Below, piece by piece: positions 34,113 to 43,167 of a stretch of 64,000 nt of DNA. Position numbers and translations under genes: made by a program. How positions within the stretch are numbered: position 1 is the stretch's first letter; each line of letters starts with the position of its first letter. This DNA is from Curtobacterium sp. Leaf261 (GTDB taxonomy: Bacteria > Actinomycetota > Actinomycetes > Actinomycetales > Microbacteriaceae), in NCBI RefSeq assembly GCF_001422205.1, contig NZ_LMMJ01000008.1:52915-116914 (forward strand), in the 5' to 3' direction. The notes beneath the pieces were generated by a model, which was given only the letters and a program-made list of their open reading frames with translations, had not been told where the DNA came from and did no database searches.

Positions 34113-35033
34113 GTGACCCAGCTCACCGCCCGCTCGTCCGCCGGCCGTCCTGCGGGTGCGACGACTGCCTCCCGTCCGCATCTGCAGCGCCGGCACCGCC
34201 CGCTCCGGGCGCGCGTCCGCGTCCTGACCCCCGCGATCCTCCGGCACCTGGTCCTCATCATCGCGGTGCTGATCTTCTTCGGTCCGTTCCTCTGGATGCT
34301 CCTGACGAGCTTCAAGTCGTCGGCGGAGTCGCTCGCCTACCCGCCGACGTTCCTGCCGAAGGAGTGGCACTTCGACAACTACGCCGACGTGTTCACGGTG
34401 GCGCCGTTCGGGATCTACTACCTGAACTCCACGATCGTCGCCGTCGCGACGACCGCCGGGCAGGTCGTCACGAGCCTCGCCGCAGGGTTCGCGTTCTCCC
34501 GCCTGAAGTTCCCCGGTCGGAACATCGTGTTCGTGATCCTGCTCGCGGCGCTCCTCGTGCCGTTCGAGACCGTGTTCACGCCGCTCATCTCGCTGCTGTC
34601 GTCACTCGGGTGGCTGAACAGCTACCAGGGCCTCATCGTGCCGAACGTCCCGTCGATCCTCGGGGTGTTCCTGTTCCGGCAGTTCTTCACGTCGTTCCCG
34701 GCGGAGATCGAGGACGCCAGCCGTGTCGACGGCGCCGGTGTCTGGCGGCGGATGTGGTCGGTCGTCACCCCGATGGCCACCCCGATGATCGGCTCCTTCG
34801 CGGTCCTGTCGTTCGTCTACAACTGGAACAACTTCTTCTTCCAGTTCCTCGTCACCACCAAGACGGAGTTCTTCACCGTCTCGGTCGGACTGACGCAGCT
34901 GCAGTCGACGAACGCGGCCGACAGCTTCAACGTGCTCATGGCCGGGTCGACGCTCGCGATCCTGCCGGTCTTCATCGTCTTCCTCATCTTCCAGCGCCAG
35001 ATCGTGTCGGCCATGGCCGGCGGCCTCCGCTAG
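34113..35033 (+). CDS. Carbohydrate ABC transporter permease (MalG-like)
   Basis: This 306-residue protein starts with GTG after GGAGACC. It has six membrane helices and the EAA loop IEDASRVDGAGVWRRMWSVV (about 198-218), and ends in FQRQIVSAMAGGLR, a C-terminus typical of MalG-type subunits. It pairs with the permease upstream. No ATP-binding gene is in the cluster, so a shared MsmK/MalK-type ATPase coded elsewhere probably energises the system. Confidence 0.92.
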   Translation: MTQLTARSSAGRPAGATTASRPHLQRRHRPLRARVRVLTPAILRHLVLIIAVLIFFGPFLWMLLTSFKSSAESLAYPPTFLPKEWHFDNYADVFTVAPFGIYYLNSTIVAVATTAGQVVTSLAAGFAFSRLKFPGRNIVFVILLAALLVPFETVFTPLISLLSSLGWLNSYQGLIVPNVPSILGVFLFRQFFTSFPAEIEDASRVDGAGVWRRMWSVVTPMATPMIGSFAVLSFVYNWNNFFFQFLVTTKTEFFTVSVGLTQLQSTNAADSFNVLMAGSTLAILPVFIVFLIFQRQIVSAMAGGLR

Positions 35034-35039
35034 AGCCCC

Positions 35040-35110
35040 AACCGCAGCACCCCGTCCCCCCGCACCAAGAACGCAGCAGCACCCGCAGCACCCAGCACCC
35101 GCAGCACCAG
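35040..35110 (+). repeat. Simple CAGCACC-rich repeat before the binding-protein gene
   Basis: The 128-base gap before the binding protein is almost G-poor on this strand and repeats CAGCACCC/GCAGCACC many times. It has no hairpin. It may lengthen the mRNA between permease and binding protein, or simply be a slippage product. Confidence 0.5.
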
Positions 35111-35161
35111 TCCACAGCACCCCGGAACCCCCCGGACCCGTCTCTGAGAGGACCCCTCCCG

Positions 35162-36484
35162 ATGCAGTTCACGAACCGGCGCGCACGTCGCGCCATGGCC
35201 GGCCTCGCTCTCGCCGCCGGCGCCGCCATCGCCCTCGCCGGATGCAGCAGCGGCGGTGTCTCCGGGAACTCCGGCGACAGCGGCGGCGGCGCGACGTCGA
35301 TCACGGTGTGGCACAACTACACCGGCCCACAGGCCACCGAGGTGAAGAAGCTCGTCGACGAGTACAACTCCTCGCAGTCCAAGGTCAAGGTCACGGCGCA
35401 GTACGCCGCGCAGAGCGACCAGTTCGACGCCAAGCTCATCAATGCGCTGAAGAACAACACCGGCCCGAACATGGTGCTCGGCGACAGCACACCCCAGAAG
35501 ATCGGTCAGGTCGTGCAGACCGGCAAGGTCGTGCCGCTCGAGAAGTACCTCTCCTCCGGCTCCATCACGAAGGACACCTTCACCGAGGGCATGCTCTCCA
35601 CCGGGTCCTTCAACGGCAAGCAGTACTCCCTGCCGACGGACATCGGTGACTACGCGGTCGTCTACAACAAGGAGATGTTCAAGGAGGCCGGGATCACCGA
35701 CACCCCGAAGACCTGGGACGACCTGGCCGCCGACGCCAAGAAGCTCACCAAGGGCACCACCCAGTACGGCATGTACCTGCCGATCGGCACCGGTGAATGG
35801 CCGGTGTTCACCTGGCAGTCGATGCTGTGGAGTGCGGGCGGGGACTTCCTGAACGAGGACAACACCAAGGTCGAGTTCAACAGCGCCGCCGGCGTCAAGG
35901 CGCTCACCGCGTGGACCGACATGCTGAAGGACGGCACGGCGTACCCGCAGTCGCTCATGACCTCGACGTCGAACGGCGGCACCCCTGCCGTCACGAGCAA
36001 GAAGGCGGCGATGGCGATCACCGGGGCGTACGACCTCGGCACGCTCGACGAGGCACTCGGCAAGGACAACGTCGGCGTCTTCGCGCTCCCGGGCATCAAG
36101 GAGAACGCGATGAACCTCGGGACGAACAACTCGTACCTGCTGAAGGGCACGGACGCGCAGCAGAACGCGTCGTGGAAGTTCATGCAGTGGTGGCTCTCGC
36201 CGACGACCGAGGCGAAGTGGGACATCGCGACCGGCCTCCTGCCCGCGAACTCCAAGACGTCGGACGACTCGACGTGGACGAAGTACCTCGACGACAACCC
36301 CCGTCTCAAGGCGTTCGCGTCCGAGCTCGACTACGCCAAGGCGCGTCCGTCGATCACGCAGTACGGCGAGGTGAGCGATGCCCTGTCGCAGGAGCTCCAG
36401 GCAGCGATGCTCCTGCAGAAGAGTCCGTCGGACGCCCTGGAGGCGGCCGAGACGAAGGCGCAGCAGGCACTCGACGCCAAGTAG
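35162..36484 (+). CDS. Sugar-binding lipoprotein of the ABC importer
   Basis: This 440-residue extracellular solute-binding protein (family 1) has a lipoprotein signal with a twin-arginine-like NRRARRAM start, a hydrophobic core and the lipobox LAGC (25-28), with Cys28 lipidated. A short Gly/Ser linker leads to two lobes. ITVWHNYTGPQATEVKKLVD is the usual first strand and helix, and the aromatic residues around WPVFTWQSMLWSAGGDF and WKFMQWWLSP are positioned to stack on a sugar. It is much less GC-skewed in codon choice (AAG, AAC rich) than neighbours, as is usual for abundant exported proteins. It delivers the locus substrate to the permeases. Confidence 0.93.
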   Translation: MQFTNRRARRAMAGLALAAGAAIALAGCSSGGVSGNSGDSGGGATSITVWHNYTGPQATEVKKLVDEYNSSQSKVKVTAQYAAQSDQFDAKLINALKNNTGPNMVLGDSTPQKIGQVVQTGKVVPLEKYLSSGSITKDTFTEGMLSTGSFNGKQYSLPTDIGDYAVVYNKEMFKEAGITDTPKTWDDLAADAKKLTKGTTQYGMYLPIGTGEWPVFTWQSMLWSAGGDFLNEDNTKVEFNSAAGVKALTAWTDMLKDGTAYPQSLMTSTSNGGTPAVTSKKAAMAITGAYDLGTLDEALGKDNVGVFALPGIKENAMNLGTNNSYLLKGTDAQQNASWKFMQWWLSPTTEAKWDIATGLLPANSKTSDDSTWTKYLDDNPRLKAFASELDYAKARPSITQYGEVSDALSQELQAAMLLQKSPSDALEAAETKAQQALDAK

Positions 36485-36524
36485 GTCGGGTCGCGTCCGC
36501 CGGGTGACCGGCTGACACGGACTG

Positions 36525-36555
36525 GAGGGACGGTGCGGCTTCCGCACCGTCCCTC
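36525..36555 (+). terminator. Terminator of the sugar importer operon
   Basis: Perfect 14-base arms, GAGGGACGGTGCGG at 36525-36538 and its complement at 36542-36555, close a 3-base loop 41 bases after the binding-protein stop. It shares the GGACTGGAGG-type left flank of the palindrome family. Confidence 0.75.
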
Positions 36556-36603
36556 TCGTCGTGCGCGCGGCCGACGCCGGCTGCACCCGTTCGGCACTGC
36601 GTG

Positions 36604-36680
36604 GTGAACACCTCCGTCCACCGTGAACACCCGGATTCCCGTGTGCCGCGCGGACGGGCGTGTTCAGAACACCCGTGTGC
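36604..36680. repeat. GTGTTC/GAACAC interspersed repeat, copy 1
   Basis: An element of about 77 bases contains GTGAACAC-CTCCGTCC, then GAACACCCGGATTCC, then GGACGGGCGTGTTCAGAACACC. Its halves are inverted relative to each other. The copies at 41139, 43053 and 54800 share the order of blocks. It lies downstream of hrpA, beyond its stop at 36702. Confidence 0.7.
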
Positions 36681-36701
36681 CCGCCCGCCACCGCCGCGGG
36701 G

Positions 36702-39700
36702 TCAGGCGCGTGCGGCCGCCAGGGCCTTCGTGATGCGCTGCAGCGAGACCGTCTCGGCCGGGCGGAGCTCCTGCGCGAACAGGCTGATGCGGAACTCCTC
36801 GAGCATCCAGCGCGCGTGCACGAGCTCCGCGTGGCTGCCGGGTGCGGGCGGGAACGTGCCACCCGCCTCCTCGAAGCGGAGCGTCGCCGTGCCGACCTCG
36901 TTCATCCACCCGCGATCACGCCCCGGGTTCTGCAGGAGCTTCGCCACGCGGGCCTCGACGCCCTCGAGGTAGACCCGGGTCCGACGGAGTCGATCGACCC
37001 CGCCGATCGACACGAAGTCGGGGAACACCAGGCGCTCCATCTGCTGCCGCATGTCCGTCAGCGCGGGCAGGAGCGCCATGCTCGTCGCCTGCTTCAGCGC
37101 CCGCTCGGCACCCCGCCTGGCCGTCAGCACCGCCGCGAGCGACGACACCGCCGCGAACATGGTGTCGACGATGGTCGCGGAGACGGCATCGCGGACCTCC
37201 TCGAACGAGGCCCGGGTGAACACCAGCCCGTCGGGGTGTCGCTCACGGAGCACCTGGTCCACGACACCGACGAGCACGTCGTCGAACAGCGCGTTCGTCG
37301 ACGGGTACGGGCTCGTCGCGAGCGCCAGCTTCTCCTGGCTCGTCAGGTGCGCCTGCACGTAGGTCACCGGGCTCGGGACCGCGAGGGCGACGAGCCGTCG
37401 GACCCCCGCGGGCATGAGGAGCGCGCGGTCCTGCTCGGTCGCGAGGAGCCGCACGCCGACGGACCCGCCCTTGACCACGGACGACCCCTCGTCGACGAGG
37501 GACGGGTACGCGCGGATCGTCGACCCGGCCTGTCGGGTGTCGAGCGTCCGGTGCAGGTCCTCGTCCGGCCAGGTGACCAGGCCGGAACGTTCCGCTGCCC
37601 CGGGGACCGGTGCCGTGCCTCCCGGCCGACCGTCGGGACCGCCCGCGCCACCGCGACCGCGACGCCCGCGCGACCCGCCACCGGGGCCGCCGCTGCCGCC
37701 ACCGGCGACCGCGCGCGCGACGCTCTCCTGCGTCCGGTCCTTCAGGGTCTCCTGGAGCGCGGCGAGCGCCTTGCCGGACCCGACCTGGCGACCGCGCTCG
37801 TCGACCACCGTGTAGGTCGGGAGCAGGTGCGCCGGAACGCGGGACATGTCGAAGTCGGCCTCGGTGACGGGCACGTAGGTCAGGCGCTGGATCGTCGCCG
37901 CGAGAGTCGCCCGGAACGACTGCGTCGGCGCGACCGGTGCGTCGGCCGGCAGCTCGGCGACGATCTTCTCCGCCCAGTCCGCGGCCGGCACGACGTTCTT
38001 CCGGATCTGCTTCGGGAGTGCCTTGATGAGCGCCGTCACGAGGTCGCGGCGGAGACCGGGGACCTGCCAGTCGAAGCCCTCCTCGCGCATCCGGGGGAGG
38101 AGCGGGAGCGGGACCTGCACGGACACACCGTCGTCGTCCGCGCCGGGTTCGAACCGGTAGCGGAGCCCCAGCCGCTGATCGCCGGTCCGCCACTCGGTGG
38201 GGTACTCGGCCTCGTCCTGCGCCTTCTCCGCGGTGCCCTCGTCGAGCAGGTCTGCGCGCCGCATCGTGAGCAGCTCTGGACGGTCCTTGCGCTCGGTGCG
38301 CCACCAGCCCTCGAAGCTCCTGGTCGTCGCGACGTCCGCCGGGACCCTGGCGTCGTAGAACTCGTACACGGCCTCGTCGTCGAGCAGGATGTCGCGACGA
38401 CGGGTGCGCTCCTCGAGCTGTTCGAGCTCCTTGCGGAGCGCGCGGTTCGCCCGGTCGAAGGCCTGCGGGGACTCCCATTCACCCTCGACGAGCGCGTGCC
38501 GGATGAACAGCTCGCGGGAGTGCACGGGGTCGATGCGGGCGTACTGCACGCGGCGTCGGGGGACGATCGGCACGCCGTAGAGCGTCACCCGCTCGTACGC
38601 GACGACCGCGCCCTGCTTCTTCTCCCAGTGCGGTTCGCCGTAGGTGCGCTTCAGGAGGTCGCCGGCGAGCGGTTCGGCCCATGCCGGGTCGATCCGCGCA
38701 GCGGTCCGTGCGAACAGCCGACTCGTCTCGACGAGCTCCCCGGCCATCACGGCGTCGGGCTGCTTCTTCGCGAGGACACTGCCCGGGAAGATCACGAACC
38801 GGGTGTTCCGTGAGCCGAGGTAGTCGCGCTTCTCCTTGTCGCGGAGCCCGATCTGGCTGAGGAGCCCCGCGAGCAGGGCCCGGTGCACGCTGTCCGGGTC
38901 GCTCGTCCGCGTGGTGCCGACGTGGACGCCGACCTGCTTCGCGGCGCGCGACAGCTGGCGGAACAGGTCCTGCCACTCGCGGATGCGGAGGTAGTTGAGG
39001 AACTCGGCGCGCACCTCGCGGCGGAAGGCGCTCGACCCGAGCTCCGCCTGGCGGTCCTCCAGGTGGTTCCAGAGGGTCAGGAGGGTGAGGAAGTCGCTCG
39101 TCGGGTCGGTGAACCGCGCGTGCAGCTGGTCGGCGTGCGCGCGTTTCTCGAGCGGGCGCTCCCGAGGGTCCTGGATGCTGAGCGCCGCGACGATGACGAG
39201 CACCTCGCGGCCGACGCCCTGCTTCGTCGCCTCGAGGACCATCCGGCCGAGCCGTGGGTCGATCGGCAGCCGGGTGAGCTGCTTGCCCGTGCGGGTGATC
39301 GCGCCCTGCTTGTCGACCGCCTGCAGCTCGCGGAGCAGGTCGAGGCCGTCCTTGATGCCCCGGGAGTCCGGCGGCTGGAGGAACGGGAACGCCGCGATGT
39401 CCCCGAACCCGAGCGAGATCATCTGGAGGATCACGGCCGCGAGGTTCGTCCGGAGGATCTCCGGGTCGGTGTACTCGGGGCGCTTGTCGAAGTCCTGCTC
39501 GGAGTAGAGCCGGATCGCGATGCCCGGGCTCGTGCGGCCGGAGCGCCCGGAGCGCTGGTTCGCCGACGCCTGCGAGATCGCCTCGATCGGGAGGCGCTGG
39601 ACCTTCGCGCGGGTCGAGTACCGGGAGATGCGGGCGGTGCCGGTGTCGATGACGTAGCGGATGCCCGGGACGGTGAGGCTCGTCTCGGCGACGTTCGTGG

Positions 39701-40676
39701 CGAGGATCACCCGCCGCCTGATGCCCGGAGTGCTGCTCGGGCGGAACACCTTGTGCTGGTCGGCCGCCGAGAGCCTGCCGTACAGGGGGAGGACCTCGGT
39801 GCCCGGGAGGTTCCGGCCGCGGATGGCGTCCTCGGCGTCGCGGATCTCGTTCTCGCCGGAGAGGAACACGAGGACGTCGCCCGGTTCTTCGCGCGCGAGT
39901 TCCTGGAGGGCGTCGGTGATCCCCTGCAGGTAGTCGCGGTCGTCCTGCTGCTCGGGGGCATCGGCGGCGTCGGCGTCGGGGGTGCCCGCGCCGTCGGGGG
40001 TGCCCGCGGCGTCGACGTCGCTGTCCGCGCCGCTCGCGGCTCCGTTCGCGTCCCCGCCCGCGTCCCCGCTCGCGTTCTCCGCGACCAGCGCGCGGTACCG
40101 GATCTCGACGGGGTAGGTGCGTCCGGAGACCTCGATGATCGGGGCGTCGTCGAAGTGCTTCGAGAAGGACTCCGGGTCGATCGTCGCGGAGGTGATCACG
40201 ATCTTCAGGTCCGGTCGCCGCGGCATGAGCCGCTTGAGGTACCCGAGCAGGAAGTCGATGGTCAGGGAGCGCTCGTGCGCCTCGTCGATGATGATCGCGT
40301 CGTAGCGCTTCAGGTCGCGGTCGAAGTGGATCTCGTTGAGCAGGATCCCGTCGGTCATGAGCTTGACGCGGGTGGCCTGGGACGCCCGGTCGTCGAAGCG
40401 GACCTGGTAGCCGACGAGCTCGCCGACCTCGCTGCCGAGCTCTTCCGCGACGCGCTCCGCGATGGTGCGGGCGGCGATCCGGCGGGGCTGGGTGTGGCCG
40501 ATGTGCTCGTGGCCGAGTTCGAGGAGGATCTTCGGGAGCTGGGTCGTCTTGCCCGAGCCCGTCGCGCCGGCCACGATGACGACCTGGTTGTCGCGGATGG
40601 CGGCGGCGATGTCGTCACGACGCTGACTCACCGGGAGTTCCGGTGGGTAGGTGATGACGAGCGGGGTGTCAGACAT
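36702..40676 (-). CDS. hrpA: ATP-dependent RNA helicase HrpA (DEAH box)
   Basis: This 1324-residue DEAH helicase has Walker A GATGSGKT (37-44), DEAH (131-134), motif III SAT (162-164), and motif VI in NQRSGRSGR. Helicase-associated domains and the long HrpA-specific C-terminal half (DUF3418 region) follow. Length is typical of HrpA. Bacterial HrpA unwinds RNA and helps clear stalled ribosomes. Residues about 201-243 are an Ala/Asp/Gly-rich insertion between the two RecA lobes, and about 1060-1095 a Gly/Arg stretch; both look like repeat expansions. The start codon is 21 bases from a run of fourteen G residues. Confidence 0.96.
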   Translation of the reverse strand: MSDTPLVITYPPELPVSQRRDDIAAAIRDNQVVIVAGATGSGKTTQLPKILLELGHEHIGHTQPRRIAARTIAERVAEELGSEVGELVGYQVRFDDRASQATRVKLMTDGILLNEIHFDRDLKRYDAIIIDEAHERSLTIDFLLGYLKRLMPRRPDLKIVITSATIDPESFSKHFDDAPIIEVSGRTYPVEIRYRALVAENASGDAGGDANGAASGADSDVDAAGTPDGAGTPDADAADAPEQQDDRDYLQGITDALQELAREEPGDVLVFLSGENEIRDAEDAIRGRNLPGTEVLPLYGRLSAADQHKVFRPSSTPGIRRRVILATNVAETSLTVPGIRYVIDTGTARISRYSTRAKVQRLPIEAISQASANQRSGRSGRTSPGIAIRLYSEQDFDKRPEYTDPEILRTNLAAVILQMISLGFGDIAAFPFLQPPDSRGIKDGLDLLRELQAVDKQGAITRTGKQLTRLPIDPRLGRMVLEATKQGVGREVLVIVAALSIQDPRERPLEKRAHADQLHARFTDPTSDFLTLLTLWNHLEDRQAELGSSAFRREVRAEFLNYLRIREWQDLFRQLSRAAKQVGVHVGTTRTSDPDSVHRALLAGLLSQIGLRDKEKRDYLGSRNTRFVIFPGSVLAKKQPDAVMAGELVETSRLFARTAARIDPAWAEPLAGDLLKRTYGEPHWEKKQGAVVAYERVTLYGVPIVPRRRVQYARIDPVHSRELFIRHALVEGEWESPQAFDRANRALRKELEQLEERTRRRDILLDDEAVYEFYDARVPADVATTRSFEGWWRTERKDRPELLTMRRADLLDEGTAEKAQDEAEYPTEWRTGDQRLGLRYRFEPGADDDGVSVQVPLPLLPRMREEGFDWQVPGLRRDLVTALIKALPKQIRKNVVPAADWAEKIVAELPADAPVAPTQSFRATLAATIQRLTYVPVTEADFDMSRVPAHLLPTYTVVDERGRQVGSGKALAALQETLKDRTQESVARAVAGGGSGGPGGGSRGRRGRGGAGGPDGRPGGTAPVPGAAERSGLVTWPDEDLHRTLDTRQAGSTIRAYPSLVDEGSSVVKGGSVGVRLLATEQDRALLMPAGVRRLVALAVPSPVTYVQAHLTSQEKLALATSPYPSTNALFDDVLVGVVDQVLRERHPDGLVFTRASFEEVRDAVSATIVDTMFAAVSSLAAVLTARRGAERALKQATSMALLPALTDMRQQMERLVFPDFVSIGGVDRLRRTRVYLEGVEARVAKLLQNPGRDRGWMNEVGTATLRFEEAGGTFPPAPGSHAELVHARWMLEEFRISLFAQELRPAETVSLQRITKALAAARA

Positions 40677-40696
40677 GAGCCCTCCAGTCTATCGCG

Positions 40697-40710
40697 GGGG
40701 GGGGGGGGGG
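40697..40710. repeat. Run of fourteen G residues upstream of hrpA
   Basis: The top strand has fourteen consecutive G bases 21-34 bases before the hrpA start codon, hence poly-C in the hrpA transcript or promoter. It is the longest single-base run I noticed in the window. Such tracts slip easily during replication and can vary promoter spacing; they are also prone to sequencing error. Confidence 0.85.
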
Positions 40711-40780
40711 CCGCCGGACGGCACACAGCGATCCCGCCATCCCTCGGGATCGCGCCGTGTCGCGTGGGTCGGGTGGTGTT

Positions 40781-40900
40781 GATCCGGCCGGGAGGCGCGG
40801 TGCAGGACACCGGGAGAGCGTCACGTCGCTGGCGTGGTGCGATCCGGCCTGGAGGCCCGGTGCAGGTCACCGGGAGAGCGTCGCCTCGAGTGCGTCCAGC
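40781..40900. repeat. Two 60-bp tandem direct repeats at the end of the DUF255 gene
   Basis: Units starting GATCCGGCC at 40781 and 40841 share GGAGGC-CGGTGCAGG-CACCGGGAGAGCGTC with an exact period of 60 bases. The second unit includes the last codons and stop of the DUF255 gene (40867 onward). The first is therefore a copy of that gene end placed beyond its stop, joined to a half-site of the GGACTGGAGG-type element. Confidence 0.7.
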
Positions 40901-42918
40901 GTCCGCACCGGCAGGTCGCAGACGCGGTCGTGGCAGACGTACGCGACGGGCCCGTGCTCGTGCTCGCCCGCCGGTGCTCGGTCCGCGAACAGTTCGAACC
41001 CGGCGGCTGCCCATGCCCGGCACTGGGCAGGGGTCACCACGGCGACGAGGGTCCCGGGCCGGCGTTCCCGACGGACCCGCGCGACGAGGGCGTCGTCGGT
41101 GCCGCCGGTGTCGGTGTCGGTGCCGCCGCCCGCCGCCGGGTGTTCTGAACACGCCCGTCCATCCCGAACACCCGGATCCGCGTGTTCGCCATGGACGGAC
41201 GTGTTCGTCCCCGCGGCCTCGTCGGGCTGGGCGTGTTCAGAACACCCGGGCGGAGCGGCACGGACGAGGACGATCTCCCGTGCGGGCGCCGCGAACCCCA
41301 GCCCGAGTGCGAGGGCGTCCGCGTGACCGAGCGGCTGTTCGAGCCCGCTCGCGACCCGCGGACCGACCAGCCGTTCGGCCGCGGACCGGTACCGGGCGAC
41401 ACCGGCGAGCTCGCCGAGCATCGACAGCGCCGAGCCCAGGGCGACCGTGCCGCTCCGGAGGGCCGTCTGGGGTTGCTCGCCCGGATCCGTCCCCGCTGCC
41501 GCGAGCACCGGGTCCGCCGCACCGACGAGCACCACTGTGCCGTTCGCGTCGAGCACGCCGTCGACGATGCTCCGCGCGGCGACGGCGTACCGGACATCAC
41601 CGGTGGCGAGCGAAAGTTCGAGCAGTCCCTCGGCGAGGAGCCCGACGTCCTCGATGGTCGGTGCCGCGGGTGAGACACCCCGCGGAGTGCTCGACCGGAC
41701 CGTGACACGACCGTCCACGACGGCGGTGTCGAGCAGCCGGTCCGCCGCGCGTGCTGCGTCGTGGAGCATGGCGTCGTCCCGGAGCGCCGCACCGGTGATC
41801 GCCAGGCCGCGGATCGCGAGGCCGTTCCACCCGGTGAGGACCTGGTCGTCGAGCGGCGGTGGGTCGAGGCGCGCGCGGTCCTCGGCACCGAGGCGGTACC
41901 ACGTGCCCTCGACACGTCGTCCGTCGATCGTCGACTCGCTGTCCTGGGCGGCGACGAACACCCCGTCGTCGGTCCGGAGCGTGCCACGGAGGAACCCGGC
42001 GATCCCGACCGCGAACTCGGCTGCGAGCGCCCGCGCGGAGTCGGTCCCCATCAGAGCGAGTCGCCCGGCGACGGCGAGCAGCCCCGCGTTGTCGTACAGC
42101 ATCCGTTCGTAGTGCGGCACGGACCAGTCGCGGCGGGTGGCGTACCGGAACACCCCGCCGTCGACCGGATCGCGGAGCTCGGAGTCGGCGATGGTCCGGA
42201 GGGTGCGTTCGAGGACCTGCCCGGCGGCCGAGTCCGGGCGGTCGGTGGCTGCCTCGGCGAGGAACTCGAGCAGCGGTGCATTCGGGAACTTCGGTGCACC
42301 GCCGAAGCCGCCGTGCTCGTGGTCCTCCGCGTCCGCGAGCCGATCGATGACAGCGTGGACCTCGTCCGGCCGGGGGATCGTCCGCGCCTCGGACGTCGAT
42401 CCCTGCGCGGCGATGGCGGCGGCGATGCCGTTCGCGTTCGCGTCGACCTCCTCGCGCCGATCGGTCCACGCGTCACGGACTGCCGCGAGGACCTGCCGGA
42501 ACGACGCGTGGTCACCGACGGGCTGCGGCGGCGAGTACGTGCCGGCGTAGAACACCCGGCCGGCCGGGGTCATGTACACGCTCAGGGGCCAGCCGAGACT
42601 CTCGGTGAACGCACTCGCGCCCATCATCGCGCTCGCGTCGACGTCGGGGCGCTCCTCGCGGTCGACCTTGACCGACACGAACCCGCTGCGGAGGATGCCC
42701 GCGATCTCCGGATCGGCGAAGGACTCCCGGGCCATGACGTGGCACCAGTGGCACGTCGCGTACCCGATCGACACGAACACCGGGACGTCGCGCTCGACGG
42801 CCTCCGCGAAGGCGTCAGGGCCCCACTCGCGCCAGTCGACCGGGTTGTCGGCGTGCATCCGGAGGTAGGGGCTGACGGCGTCGCCGAGTCGGTTGTCGGT
42901 GTTCTGGCTGTCCTGCAT
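40867..42918 (-). CDS. Thioredoxin-domain protein of the DUF255 / YyaL family
   Basis: This 683-residue protein has an N-terminal thioredoxin-like domain with CHWCHVM (56-62) and [12 protein letters not shown], followed by an alpha/alpha-barrel region (about 190-530) like that of N-acylglucosamine epimerases ([37 protein letters not shown]). Family members are cytosolic and of uncertain function, possibly redox or sugar-linked. Residues 557-594 are coded entirely by an interspersed GTGTTC/GAACAC repeat and look foreign ([20 protein letters not shown] and [11 protein letters not shown]). The ATG at 42918 fits the conserved [20 protein letters not shown] start. Confidence 0.9.
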   Translation of the reverse strand: MQDSQNTDNRLGDAVSPYLRMHADNPVDWREWGPDAFAEAVERDVPVFVSIGYATCHWCHVMARESFADPEIAGILRSGFVSVKVDREERPDVDASAMMGASAFTESLGWPLSVYMTPAGRVFYAGTYSPPQPVGDHASFRQVLAAVRDAWTDRREEVDANANGIAAAIAAQGSTSEARTIPRPDEVHAVIDRLADAEDHEHGGFGGAPKFPNAPLLEFLAEAATDRPDSAAGQVLERTLRTIADSELRDPVDGGVFRYATRRDWSVPHYERMLYDNAGLLAVAGRLALMGTDSARALAAEFAVGIAGFLRGTLRTDDGVFVAAQDSESTIDGRRVEGTWYRLGAEDRARLDPPPLDDQVLTGWNGLAIRGLAITGAALRDDAMLHDAARAADRLLDTAVVDGRVTVRSSTPRGVSPAAPTIEDVGLLAEGLLELSLATGDVRYAVAARSIVDGVLDANGTVVLVGAADPVLAAAGTDPGEQPQTALRSGTVALGSALSMLGELAGVARYRSAAERLVGPRVASGLEQPLGHADALALGLGFAAPAREIVLVRAAPPGCSEHAQPDEAAGTNTSVHGEHADPGVRDGRACSEHPAAGGGTDTDTGGTDDALVARVRRERRPGTLVAVVTPAQCRAWAAAGFELFADRAPAGEHEHGPVAYVCHDRVCDLPVRTLDALEATLSR
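41139..41250. repeat. GTGTTC/GAACAC interspersed repeat, copy 2, inside a coding region
   Basis: This copy of about 112 bases lies inside the DUF255 gene and keeps its reading frame. It begins with GTGTTCTGAACACGCCCGTC and ends with GCGTGTTCAGAACACCCGG. The middle has the CGAACACCCGGATCCGCGTG block, plus an extra GGACGGACGTGTTCGTCC. It adds about 38 residues with no family counterpart. Confidence 0.75.
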
Positions 42919-43052
42919 GGCCCCAGCCTGCTCCTCGCGGACACCCCGCCGGTCAGCTCCGATGAGCCTGCTGTCCGTCGAGCGAGCTCCGGTCAGATCG
43001 GTCTGGACACGCTCGTGTCGCGGACGCCGAGCACCCGGACGCGAAGCTCCTC

Positions 43053-43128
43053 CGAACACGCTTGTCCGACGTGAACACCTGGATCGGGGTGTTCCGGGCG
43101 GACCGCGGTGTTCAGAACACCTGGATCC
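43053..43128. repeat. GTGTTC/GAACAC interspersed repeat, copy 3
   Basis: This copy of about 76 bases lies in the gap between the DUF255 gene and the epimerase gene. It reads CGAACACGCTTGTCCGACGT, GAACACCTGGATCGGGGTGT, then GGACCGCGGTGTTCAGAACA. It is 40 bases beyond the epimerase stop (43168). The rest of the gap 42919-43167 shows nothing else. Confidence 0.7.
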
Positions 43129-43167
43129 CCCCGGGGGTCGGCGCGCCCGGGTCGAGCGAGCGCGCAG

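Noticed and set aside
36604..36680. LexA/SOS boxes in the GTGTTC/GAACAC repeats
   Set aside because: Actinobacterial SOS boxes read GAAC-N4-GTTC. Here the dominant order is GTTC-W-GAAC, and copies are not placed at promoters of DNA-repair genes.
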